This document shows positions 46,191-57,300 of a stretch of 64,000 nucleotides of DNA, piece by piece. Below the pieces are notes generated by a model, which saw nothing but the letters and a program-made list of their open reading frames with translations, was not told the DNA's origin and made no database searches. The DNA lies in NCBI RefSeq assembly GCF_036850765.1, contig NC_089492.1, forward strand, positions 105,109,022 through 105,173,021, read 5' to 3'. Position 1 is the first letter of the stretch, and each line of letters opens with the position of its first letter. Source of the DNA: Saccopteryx bilineata (lineage: Eukaryota; Chordata; Mammalia; Chiroptera; Emballonuridae). Position numbers and translations under genes: made by a program.

Positions 46191-46281
46191 TCATTTTTTT
46201 CCTTCCTTCCTCCCTTCCCTTCCTTTTCCTTCCTTCCTTCCTTCCTTCCTTCCTTCCTTCCTTCCTTCCTTCCTTCCTTCC
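46037..46281. repeat. (CTTT)n / (CTTC)n tandem repeat
   Basis: About 160 bp of CTTT units (46037-46195) with a few interruptions, followed by about 80 bp of CTTC units (46199-46281). A pure pyrimidine strand. The long S/F/L-rich and K/E/R-rich ORFs here come only from the repeat. Confidence 0.95.
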
Positions 46282-46649
46282 ATTGTATGAGTATTCATTG
46301 ATAATTATGCATTAAAATTTTTATGTACAACACAGATGCATTAAATCAATTTAATAAACACATATTGGCACTTGATTATGTAAGGTACAACATAGATCCT
46401 TACTGAGGTAGAAATACAGCTCTTGAGAAAGGTATAATCCCTGCCTTCAAAGAACTGACTCTCTGAAATAATGCTACCCCTTAATGCCAACATCCTGATA
46501 TTGGAGAAGGCAAGACTTTGGGACTTCAGGCATGGTGTAAAATCTATGTTTAAATAATAGGTGGGTGAACAAGAGCCAAACCTCTTCTGGTTTCACAAGT
46601 GCAAGGAAAAAGTTATATAATGGGACAGGAGGGTGTACTGTAACCTTAT
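46282..46649. other. Unique DNA, no gene seen
   Basis: No recognised feature. Confidence 0.45.
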
Positions 46650-46770
46650 GATATAAGTAAATGCAAGCATCATCTTCTATATATGTTAAATATAAGGAAA
46701 TGAGGACCGTGAAGCTGAGAGGCTTGCCCAAAGTCGCATTACTAGAATCCAGTCTTCTGAAAGGCAGCCC
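46650..46770 (-). repeat. MIR fragment
   Basis: AAGGAAATGAGGACCGTGAAG and GAGAGGCTTGCCCAAAGTCG correspond to the reverse complement of the MIR core (GAGGAAACTGAGG, TTGCCCAAGGTCAC). Confidence 0.55.
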
Positions 46771-47014
46771 AGAGCTTCCTTCCTTCTCACTGACATTTTC
46801 TTCAGTTCGATGTACTTTTCAAAGATGTCATAGCACTCTTATGAGGTATGAAGAGTAGATAATATTTCTATCTTGTGGATGGAGAACCTGATATGCGGAA
46901 TTAAGTTCAAGAATGCTCTTAAATGCTATTTTAGGGTGGATATGAATGGAGCCCATAATTTTTGAGCGGTTTGACCCAGAGGAATGGAGGAGAGGTATGA
47001 AGATACAGGAAGGA

Positions 47015-47190
47015 AAATCCTACATTTATTGAGTATGCCAGATAGCCAGGGATTGTATAAGCAGGGGTTATATATGATGGGGTCTAATCTTCAAAACAGC
47101 ACTGTGAGGTTGGTACTTTTATCTTTATTGTACAGATAAAGCTCAGAGAAGCTTTGAAACTTCTAATTGCCACACAGCCCATCAGGCTGT
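47015..47190 (-). repeat. MIR SINE fragment
   Basis: TTTATTGAGTATGCCAG, AAAACAGCACTGTGAGGTTG, ATTGTACAGATAAAGCTCAG and AATTGCCACACAGC follow the reverse complement of MIR in order. Confidence 0.75.
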
Positions 47191-48287
47191 CACAAAATGT
47201 GGTCCATTTCCAGTAACGTCTGACAAAGTTGACATCTGACCCCAGGACAGTATAATTTTAGGGCCCACAGGAGAACATGTAGTTAATCTTTTCCACATTG
47301 TCTAAGATGAATTATTGAAATTTCTGTGGCTTCTTAGAGCTAAAACCAAAGATAAGCTTTTCTGCAATCACTTCACAGAAATTTCTCTAATTTAAAGAGC
47401 ACACTCATACTCTTTTTCTCTCTGTTTTGGGAGAAGGGTAAATAATGAGTTTGAGGAGATGTTTCTTCAGCGGCCGCTTTAATAAAGGCTTTTCTTTTTT
47501 TCTTTCTTCTGTGTCCATAGACAATATTTCTAATTGCCCTACTTTCCCCCCTTGAGTAATAAAAGCCATGCTGTGAAAGTTATAAATGTTAAAAATTTTA
47601 TTCATCTGCTAAAATTTCTATCTCAGAGCATATTCAATTGGTTTGGATGAACATAAAAGTACTATAAATAAAAGATTTAAATAGAAAATGTGTTTGATAT
47701 GGAAATTTAATAGTTAAGAAGCCCACAAAGTTTTCCGGATGTTTGTATGAAAAGCTAGCTGTTCAGTTGGTTAAGTATTTATCGCTTCCTATAGAGTAAT
47801 ACGAGCTGCTTGGGAGCAATGAAGAAGAGACCCTAGTCTCTATTAGGGAAAAGTGTAGTGGCTCTGACTGTACAATTAGGAAAAAATGAAATACGAGGCT
47901 ATCCCAATACAGCTCTCTTGTTTCAAAGTATCTTCTTATTCAAAATATCTTTTGCTTATGATGCTATCTTTTTCCAGGGAGTTCAAACTTTGCGCTTAGA
48001 AGGTGATCTCTGGGGAAGTTTACTGGACATGGGTTTGAGAGACTGAATTCCAGGCGCATTTCTGGAAGCACATATTGGCTGTTAACATAGATGAGGTGAA
48101 CAAGTTGCTGTCCACATCCAAGGACAGCGTGGACCACACAACCCCCTCAGGACTAGTAAGTCTGTGAGATCCAAGTGCAAATAAGTCTGCTCCCTTCTCA
48201 CACTTCACAAACACATCCAAACACATTCCTCAGCTTATTGTACTAGAAACCTTTTCCAATGGGCTCATTCTCTTGTTTCTTCTGCTT

Positions 48288-48289
<2 letters not shown>

Positions 48290-48340
<51 letters not shown>
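48290..48340. repeat. (CA)n microsatellite
   Basis: About 25 uninterrupted CA units. Confidence 0.97.
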
Positions 48341-48342
<2 letters not shown>

Positions 48343-51300
48343 TTCCATTCTTCTAAGTTTTCTTTCTCAGTATCCTGAAATGACAGCTAGTCACTTGATT
48401 TAGTCACTGGATTTGCCTAAGTGTTTTTTGTTTCTTGTGTGTTTTTTTTTAGAACATACCAGGCACATTTTAATATATAAACATTTATTGATATGCTGCC
48501 CAAGAATTGGTTTGGCGCTATGAAAAATACACAGAAGTGAAAGCACTATGTGTGTTAGTGCGAAGATATGAATATACTCCCACAATGGGGGGGGGGGAGG
48601 ACAAGGACTAAATACAATTGACATTCATGCCTACAATTAGCAGGTGCTCAAAAACCTTTTTTGGTTGGGTAATTGAGAGAAGACAATGATCCAGGGGTTT
48701 GAAATAAACAGAAAGAGATTCAGGGAAGAGACAGAATTTAAGGGGTGGATATTGAAAGATCAACTGCAGTAAGATAAGATGGAAATCCTGTCCACAGGGG
48801 TAGCATCATACAAAATGGAGAGTTGAGCAGCAGCTTGATTTATGAGTGGGCAAGTGAGGTGATCGATCTGAATGAGCGTGTCATCTTAGAGAGAAAGGAG
48901 AAAAGATTCTGAAAAATCCTTACATTCCTGCTTCTCTCCAGCTACATCTCCCCATCCTTTGTTACTTATTCTTATCTTCTGTCTGTTGGCATTCCTAGAT
49001 TGTCGGGAACTCCCTGCTGAGCTTCATGTGTCCTATATAAGGTAGAGTCAGAGAAATACTTGTATAAAAAATTAGCAATGTACAAATAGAGGAGTTGTCT
49101 GGGTCCTAGAGCATGTGTGTGTGCTAATGTAGTGAGAAAGTGTCTAGTTAATCCTCGACAGCAAACACTAGATAGCTTGTGTCAGCATCTTCTTGGCATG
49201 AATTTCCTCATTGCAAAGTCTTGCATTGTATTTCAAAATTATGCAAAGAGGTTTTTTTTTTTTTGTTTTGTTTTTTGTTCTAAGCAACATAAGAGGAATG
49301 CTTAGTTATCCCTTTATTGGGGAGTAAGTTGGATGGTTATAAAGTTAAATAAAACCCAAGAAGTTCATACTGCATTTTCTTAAAATCCTTTGTCAAAACA
49401 AATAGCCTTGAAATGAACATAAGAATTTAAGTGGCATTGACTCTAGTGAAACAACATGGAGCCTAATGAAGTTGAAGTGTTCCGAGAGTACTGGGAAAGC
49501 AGGGCTGTTTCTATCTTAATGGAATGTTTATGTCCTTGCAAGTCCCCTAATCACTGTGATAACGTTATTTGGAGAAAATGCTTTAGGAAAGATTGCTAAT
49601 AAAAAACAAAAATGATACAGCCCCAAATTGACAGTGCAGAGTCTCCCAAGTAGTCAGACTACATCAGGTGTCTAGGATAGAGGGCACTGGGCTGGAAGAA
49701 CAACATTGGAAACGGCACCCATCTTATATTTGGGTGTGTGACTATTTGGTACCATTGATAAAGAGGTTCTTAACTGTTAACTGGGACAGCACCTCAAACT
49801 CTACATGTCAGAAAGCAAAGTCTTTACCATTCTCTTGGAAATCAGCTTTCTATCCACTGTTCCTTATTTCTGTTAACACATTGTCATCCTTTCAGGCATC
49901 CAGGGTTGAGGCTTTGAGTAATCTTTGGTTCTTTTCTGTCTCCTTCCATATCTCAGAGTTACTATATTTTATCAGTTCTTCTCTCAGTGCTTCCAGAATT
50001 CCATTTATTCCATGGCTATAGCAACCAGCTCATTTTCTCGATCCTAATCACTGGCTAGAGCTCTCTTCAGGCTCACCATCTTCCACCGTATCCTGCCTCA
50101 GCTGGTCAGAGAAATTGTCCTAAAGTCCGCATCACCAGGCTGTTCACCTGAGTACTGCCCACAGCATAATTCTGATAACCAAGGACATTTACTGGCCAGT
50201 TCTAACTGGTTTATCCAGCTCCATCTCTTGACATTGCCTTGGATGAACACGGGACCACTACTACCACTAGACTGGTATTGCTCATTTTCCTAAGAACTGG
50301 TTTGTTCATTCCCTCACTATTCCTTTGTTAACTTGTTCCCCTATTTCGGATGCTGCTTTTCTTCCTCATTACTTACACAATTTCTTGCAAGGTAATGGCC
50401 TGTAACATTTTTAGTCACTCTGAGAAGCTGGTGAAGGCCATGAAACTTCATCCCAGAAAAATGCACATCCAAAAGGTTCATTGACTTCTATAGTTCTATT
50501 CAGGTACCCCTTAAGAGAACAATGACTTAAATGATAATTCATTGCTCAAGGTTAAGTTGAAATTTTCAATCCTTCATAAAGCCTTCCTAAGTCACTATGG
50601 CTAATGACGAGAACTCCACCATCCTTTCCTCTCTCACCTGAGCTCCACTGAAATATGTCTCTCATTAATTTGGTGCTTACTAGAGACCATTGCCATCTCT
50701 TTCAATTATTTGTATTTACTGGAGACCATTGTGTATTGTTTGTTTTCTTTTTATGCACACGCTCTATTTCTGAAAATAAACTAAAAGCTCCTTGAAGGTA
50801 AGGCCTTGCTATATAACTCTTGGAATTGTATATAAGTCAGTGTATGTTGTTTTGATTATAATTAGGCATGTGCAGGGGTGAAAATGGGCAGTTTTTTCTC
50901 CTTCCATATTAGTTTCTGGAGAACATGTTTTGGAGAGGCCTCTGATGTCCAGTGAGTCAGTCAGGGCCTGATGACTCTGGAAGGCCTCTTGCTCTCTGGG
51001 TAAATTTATTGGACTTGTCCCTGGCTGAAATTCCTGACCTAGAGTGAATGAAGAAAACCAGCCATGTATAATAGTTACGGCCATTTTGGGATGCAATAAT
51101 GGGATTGGCTCTTAGTACAAGATCTTGGCAAAATTGTGAAAACAATGAGTTCCTCTCCTCTCAGGGATCCCTTTTCATGACATTATAGACCTCAAGTATT
51201 TTCTTTCCTACATGAATCTGTTCTCAGGAACATCTCTACTATGAATTATTTAGACCTTAGTTTGAATTGCAACCTCTCTATTTGTTATTCCAGGATTAGT

Positions 51301-51460
51301 TATAGTTAAAATCTTATTTCTAATTATGGCATAAAAAACTTCATTTTCTAGTAAAGATAGTCCAGATATCTGATAATATTAAAGGAATTTAGGGGGTCAA
51401 AGACTCAAACCTAAAATCACACCATGTAGTTTAACATCTATATCATCCTTTCATCCCCAA

Positions 51461-51508
51461 TACATGCACACATGCATGCATGCACACACGCACACATGCA
51501 CATACACA
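51461..51508. repeat. CA/CATG-rich microsatellite
   Basis: Runs of ATGCATGC and CACACA with interruptions. Confidence 0.85.
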
Positions 51509-51810
51509 GTTAGAACTGGCTTCTGTATATGAATCTATACAGTCTTAACAATACTAATTACAAACTGAGGAGACCCTCACTTTTCATGTTCCCCAAATAA
51601 TGTGAGCCACAAAGGCTTTACCACACTCTCATTATGTTCTCTGGTAGAGAAAGACTATACAGTAAGGAAGAGATGATAAGAAATTGGGTGGGCAACATGT
51701 TATAGGTTCAAGACTAAGAGTTGTCCAGAAGTAATAACTGTGAGAGTGTTCAGATTATAAAGCCCAACAGCAGCAAAGGCCATATGTATATGTGTATGTG
51801 TATATGACGT

Positions 51811-51816
51811 ATTCTA
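51811..51816. repeat. Left 6-bp duplication of the solo LTR
   Basis: ATTCTA, repeated exactly at 53270-53275. Confidence 0.85.
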
Positions 51817-51833
51817 TGTCGGGAGCCGATCCA

Positions 51834-52020
51834 CAACTGCTGGCTGACAAGGTCACAGCAGGAGAAGACCCTCAACTGCTGGCTGACAAGGTCACAGCAG
51901 AAGAAGATCAAAAACTGCTGATTGACAAAGTCACAGCAGAGAAGACCAATGGCTGTGGGGTGACAAAGTCACTGCAATGAAGACCAATAGATGTGGGGTG
52001 CAAAGTCACCACAAAGGATA
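51834..52020 (+). repeat. 39-bp tandem repeats in the LTR U3
   Basis: Units of 39 bp built on CTGCTGGCTGACAAGGTCAC followed by an AGCAGGAGAAGACC-like part: two nearly identical copies at 51834-51872 and 51873-51911, a third diverged copy to about 51950, then two weaker ones ending about 52020. The 62-codon ORF over the region merely translates the repeat. Confidence 0.8.
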
Positions 52021-53107
52021 GGCACAACGATACTCCCCCCTTTGACTTTTTGAATTAATCTGGCCTTATATCCCCCCTTTTCTGGGTGTGTGCTATTATT
52101 TGTGGCACAGGGATAATAGTACCGTGCTTTCCCTGTAGATTCGTAGTGATTTCTTTGGAAATGAGACAGAGGGTGTGAGTTCCACAGAAAAGCCTGCAAG
52201 CCCCTTGAACTGGGCTCATAGACATAAGAGGCTGGCTATGATATCCCTCGTCAAGGGTTAAGTCTGTAGGAGAATTTCTTCTTAATCATGTTAAAAAGAA
52301 TAAATTGTGACTTAGGAGGCAGTGGCTGTGCACAGAGCACCCTTCGCCTTCACTTAACATTTTTTCCTCCCTAGCCTTTTCATGTGATAAGTAGAGAAAC
52401 ATTCCTTTCTTCCTGCTTATTTGATCTGCAAATAGGTATATTCTGAGAAGAATAGAGTCAGAACTTAACTAGTGTTTAAATATAATAAATAAGTAATATT
52501 TGATTAGACAATAGTATCTTAGGTAAGGTATAGTAGGATGGCCCATTGTGTGGCCTAGGATGAGAGCATAGTCAGCAAGAAAAGAATGTTTTACTAAGAG
52601 AACTGTCTTTTGACTAAAGGCAGTTGCTAGGCTTTCTCAATGAGATGTTCTCTTGAGATTCAAAAATGTAGGGAAATCCATGGAATGTCTTGTGTTGTTG
52701 CTGGGCTATCTTGCAAGTACACTCTGCATATCTTTGGATGAAAGCTATTCTTGATGTTATGTTAATTTCTTTAGAGGCAAGCCTTTTAGAATCTTGTAAG
52801 AAAAAGTAGGACCCTGCATAAACCCAAGGCCATTTACCTGAGCAAGCAGTGGGCCATTGTTAGTCATCTGCTAAATCTCTCTCTGCCCCTTAACTCACAA
52901 CAGTAGTAAAGTTAGTTAACTTTTAGAACTAATACTTTAAAAGCTTTTACTGATGTTGTTATCGCTATTCAAGTTATTTTGTATTTTGAATGATTTGCTA
53001 CCTGATTTGTGACTCATAGATGTAAATTAACTGTTATCCGGAAACATGAAAACATAGTGAAACAAAAGTAATAATTAACACCATGTGATTGTAATTCGGT
53101 GTGTGTG

Positions 53108-53115
53108 TATAAAAA
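53108..53115 (+). promoter_or_regulatory. TATA box of the LTR
   Basis: TATAAAAA, 54 bases upstream of the AATAAA. Transcription would start about 25-30 bases downstream, placing the polyadenylation signal in R. Confidence 0.65.
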
Positions 53116-53168
53116 GGGAGCTATACTAGCATTTGGAAGAGATGCCTGGCAGTAAATGCTAACTGGAG

Positions 53169-53174
53169 AATAAA
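53169..53174 (+). terminator. LTR polyadenylation signal
   Basis: AATAAA followed by an AGAAAAGAATTC-type stretch and CTCTCTCACTCC. Conventional position in R of a retroviral LTR. Confidence 0.6.
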
Positions 53175-53269
53175 GAGAAAGAAAAGAATTCGGCTCTCTC
53201 ACTCCATTTTCGCCGACGCCGTCTCCTCCTGTGGGACCCCTGGATCCCCCCCGGGGCTGGACCCCGGCA

Positions 53270-53275
53270 ATTCTA
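53270..53275. repeat. Right 6-bp duplication of the solo LTR
   Basis: ATTCTA, matching 51811-51816. Confidence 0.85.
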
Positions 53276-54159
53276 GGTAACCAAAAGCAGTGCCCCTCAA
53301 ACTAGCCTGGGTGAGGGTGCCTGGACTAGCTGGTGCTCTCGGCTTACATCATGCTCTTTATGGAGCACCATAAAATGTTGATATATTTTACCCCAGCAGA
53401 CAAACAAGGAGCATGTTGCTAGCCTGTATTATATGTACGCAATAAAATCTCACCATCGAAAGCACACTTCCACCAATACAAAATGAAGCACAATATCTCA
53501 GGAGAAGGAGGAAGCCTTCTTTATCTTTGCAGAAAGCCAGAGATGTCTGCAGAGAGCAGGCTGGCCTGAAACCCTCCAGAGCAGTGTCCCTGGTAGAAGG
53601 GCTGATGGTAGTCAGTGGCTATGGTCAACCAAAGACAAAGAGCCCCTTCTTGATTTTTGTAGAACTATATACAGCTCCTGGTTCTGACTCAGACAGGAGA
53701 GGAGAGGGTCTCCTGAATAACTGCAACTGGATTTCCTGCTCACCAGGTGGGACTGAGAAAGCTTTAGTTTGATTTAGGACAGTAAAGAAATGTGATATTT
53801 CTTGCACCCAAGTGCCATGGAGCAATTCATATCATTATAGGATTTTGGTTCTTATTTTACAGATGGGACTACTCATTCTTAGCAATGCATTTATAAAGTC
53901 TTGAGGTTAAGAATTTCTCCTACCACTGTGTTGGAAGCTGGCTTAAGTGCACACCCTACTATTAAGCTTCTGGTGACCACGTAAGCTGCTTTCTGTCTGG
54001 GGTGTTGACTAGCACATAGGACTAGGCCCCCAGAGACTAGAAAATGATGAAGAAACACTTATGGTTTTTTTTCTTATGAATTGAGAAAAGATTCTCATAG
54101 ATCAAGTTCAGGTGAGGAAAACATGGGTGACACAAAGTTTGAGATATGTAAATACAGAG
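53276..54159. other. Unique DNA, no gene called
   Basis: 53527-53772 is an open frame bounded by splice-like signals (CTTTATCTTTGCAG and CACCAGGTGGGA), discussed as a weak exon candidate. Otherwise nothing recognised. Confidence 0.4.
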
Positions 54160-54330
54160 CAGCAGTCCTCACACTTAGCTATGCATATGAATTGCTTCAA
54201 GAAGTTGTTAAAATGCAGATTCTGATTCAGTAGATCTGGGGTGGTGCCTGAGACTCTGCATTTTCCAAGTGATGAGGTGCTGTGGATCCATGGAACATAT
54301 TCGGGGTAGCATTTGTCTTAGTTTTTGTCC
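54160..54330 (+). mobile_element. MER5A-like hAT (Charlie) fragment
   Basis: CAGCAGTCCTCACACTTAGC at the left end, GTTAAAATGCAGATTCTGATTC, AGATCTGGGGTGGTGCCTGAG and GACTCTGCATTTTCCAAGTG follow the MER5A order (CAGTGGTTCTCAA, AAATGCAGATTCT, TCTGGGGTGGGGCC). Diverged and without a clear right end. Confidence 0.65.
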
Positions 54331-57300
54331 CACCTCTGCCTCAGAATGGCTCTTTGATCTTTAGAAGTCCACATTTCTTCTTCTTGATAGCACTATCATA
54401 TCCTTTTGGAGAATTTCCTTTGCTGCTTTGTGTGTAGTTGTGATAGTCTGGTAAGCCTCAGCATCCAATGTCCAACTATGGAAACTGATGGAGACCCTTC
54501 TGGCTCAGTTTCCATGACCTTCCTCTTACAACTCAGGCACAGTAAGAGGCAGGATAGGACCTGAGCTTGGTATACTGCTTTCTCTCTCTGGTAGGACTTC
54601 AAATCTTGAGTAAAGTGAACCTAGGGTAGAGGAACTGATGAAATTCATCCTTCCATCTGTGGGGCCAGGGCTCAACTGGCAACAAACCTTTCTGTTTCAA
54701 GCTTGATTGTTTTAGTCTTCCCTTCAATCTTGTGAGTAGCCCATAGTTTTCCAGAATATTCTTTTTACTTAAGTTACCCAAAGTCTATTTCTGTTGCTTG
54801 CAATCAGAGACTAGTATTGTTCTCTAAGCACCTTCTGATGAGAGTATTGCAAGATTCAAGGCCCGAGCAGCTTGTGGATGAGTTTGACTACTGTTTTCTA
54901 TAAGAAAAGGAAAAGACACAAGAATAGGAAGGTCAATTGCTTTGAGGTCTTAGACATGGAGTTTGGTATAAACATGGAGTTACAGGCGCTGGTGAGGGAT
55001 TTAGATTATTTTCTCGCAGATTTGTAAGTACAGTAATGTGATCAGTTTATTTTCCTTGAGAGTCAAGTGGAGACTGAGATGCAACCTGTGCTTCAGAAGC
55101 AAGTATAAAGATTCCCAATGAGGCTTCTTGGTCCAACTTATACTTGGTAATGCCAATAAGGATTTACATTTTGCATCCTCTGACCCCAGAATTACCTATT
55201 CAAAATTAAAAGCAGGCAGAGAAGATTCTGAAGAGTAAGACCATTGCTAATCAGTAACAGAGCTCACAGCTCAATTACCTTGAATTGTAGTTTGAAGCCT
55301 GAAGACACCCAGCACCTTGCCCTCATTACCAAGGTTGTAACACAAATAGGAAATGGCATATGCATATGTCCCTTTTTCTAACTTGTGCCAGAGTAGTCAG
55401 CAGCTCATTAGCTAATTTAGGTTACTCTCTTCCTAGTCTAAGGCTTCTGCTTCTGTAACCATTTCAGGTTGTCTGTCAGAGCTGACTAGGAATAAATTTT
55501 CACCCCATCAGCTCATTCTTCAAGACCTTTGCCATACTGATCCTACACTGAGATTTTCAGTGAACAGTAAATAATACTCTTTTATTCTCATCCTGTTCTG
55601 AGTCAGCAAGATGAAGTTCACATGCTTTCTTTATTGATAAAACTGTACTGAAGGATACAGCTTAGACCATTGGCCAATAGGCTTTCCAGAGCTTCAGTTC
55701 TGGTCCCAGTATGGCTGCAGGCCCCTGTCAACATGGGGCAATAATACCTGCTGTGCTAAGAGTCTTTTGGAGATGAGAAGAATGTGTGTGTGTAGCCTGC
55801 AAAGATAAGGGGGAATGCAATCATTGTGATTCTGAGCTGAATTGTGGTAGGTTTTTCTGTTCTATAGTTTTCAGTGACAAAAGAAATAATTCCCTTTTCC
55901 CCTTTTCATCATTTTTGGTATTAAAGTGACATATTTACATCCTAGATAGCTTCTTCTTATTTCTATTAACCTCATCTCCCTTGCTGCCCCTCCAAATTTA
56001 GGGCCCCAAGTGCATAAAACAAGTACCAACCCTGAATGTAATGTTACTAGCATTCCTGACTTTAACAACACATGGCCAGCCTGAATGCTGAGAATTTATC
56101 AGCCATTCACTTTGAGCAGCAGGGCAGTCTGCAGAACCATTTGCTGAGGAAGTAGCTTGGTTCTGCCCAGCTGGTGTCCCCTTGGTGAAGGGGGAGAAGA
56201 AGGGGAAGGGAAGGGTACAGTCCTGCTTAGGCTCTTAGTTGACATTAGAGAATGTCTCTTCTGAAAGAGACATATGAAGAGAATGTTCCTCCTCAGTAGA
56301 TTGTTAAAGGATACAGAGGTTCCCCAAGATACCTGTACTCTAGGTTCCTGCCAGAGACCATGACCTTTACTTTAGCCTTAAATCTTTATCTCCTCATGTA
56401 TCCCCATGTGGTGAATGGGACGACTATGCCTGAAAATACCATCATCAGAGAACTAGAAAACATCCTTAACTTGTCTCTTCTTTCTGTTCCTCCACATCTA
56501 ATTCATCCTCAAATTTGGATGATTCTCCCTCTCAGATATATTGGGGATCGCAGTACTCTTCTCCACCTCCATCACTTGTCTAGCTCTCATTATTCTAGCC
56601 TAGACTATTGCCATGCAGAACACCCCCCCCCCCAGTCCATTCTCCACACAGCTCCCAAAGTAATATTTCTGACGAGCAAATCTGATTCTTTTACACTCAA
56701 AAACATCCAATGGAATCCCTATTCTGAGGGGATGAAGTTAAAACTTTGGCATATTGCATAAAAATTCTACCATAGATTATGAGGAAAAGGATGGTCTATC
56801 ACTCCAATCTCATTTCCTGCCACTCTTTCCTTTACCATCTTTATATATCTATATCTATATCTATATATCTATATCTATATATATATTTTGGATCATTCTC
56901 TTGGCTTTCTTCCAAGTGTTGGCTTTACATAAAAGCCAAGAAGTTAGTAGCTCACTCATAATGGGATTGAAGGGCAAGGTGTCCCCTCGCCCCACTTTCT
57001 ATCAGGGTGTTTAAGATTACCAGGAGGAATAATAGCTTAATCCTTCATTAGCCATAACTATTTTGTGGTAAGATAAATCAAATACATCAATTATACACTT
57101 GCCTAAAGGAGCAGGAAGAAAAAGTAGATACATTTGTATGAGAGAAGAGAAAGGAAAAGAAAATTTCTGCCCATGGGGTTCTGGACAACTCCATCATGTC
57201 TCTGATTTTAGGTTGCCAAGGATAAGGGCAAAGAAAGAAAGAAGGACGGTCACGTATAGGCAGTGAAGATGAACATGGGTTGCACCACAATTTTTCTGAA

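Larger units (their letters stand above)
47191..51816. other. Mostly unique DNA, no gene seen
   Basis: Includes the CA repeat at 48290-48340, a poly-G run near 48586-48597, a possible L2 fragment at 50590-50815 (AAACTAAAAGCTCCTTGAAGG) and a CATG/CACA repeat at 51461-51508. A GCGGCCGC site lies at 47470-47477 in CpG-poor surroundings. ORFs (for example 49668-50021, 117 codons) have no recognised domain. Confidence 0.45.
51817..53269 (+). mobile_element. Solo LTR of an ERVK/betaretrovirus-like endogenous retrovirus
   Basis: 1453 bp, beginning TGTCGGGAGCC and ending CCCCGGCA (TG...CA), flanked by an exact 6-bp duplication ATTCTA. Six bases is the usual integration footprint of class II (ERVK-like) retroviruses. 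U3 contains a 39-bp tandem array near its 5' end; a TATA box TATAAAAA lies at 53108-53115 and an AATAAA signal at 53169-53174, followed by a GC-rich segment up to the end. No gag, pol or env sequence adjoins it, so it arose by recombination between two LTRs. The long U3 is reminiscent of MMTV-type LTRs. Class call from duplication length and layout, not from protein homology. Confidence 0.82.

Noticed and set aside
46024..46301. Ser/Phe- and Lys/Glu-rich ORFs
   Set aside because: Direct translations of CTTT/CTTC microsatellites.
47470..47477. GCGGCCGC site as a sign of a CpG island promoter
   Set aside because: It is isolated; surrounding sequence is AT-rich and CpG-poor.
51834..52020. CRISPR-like or protein-coding repeat (62-codon ORF with repeated DPQLLADKVTA)
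   Set aside because: The units are directly adjacent, with no spacers, and lie in a retroviral LTR; the repeated peptide only reflects the 39-bp unit, which is a multiple of three.
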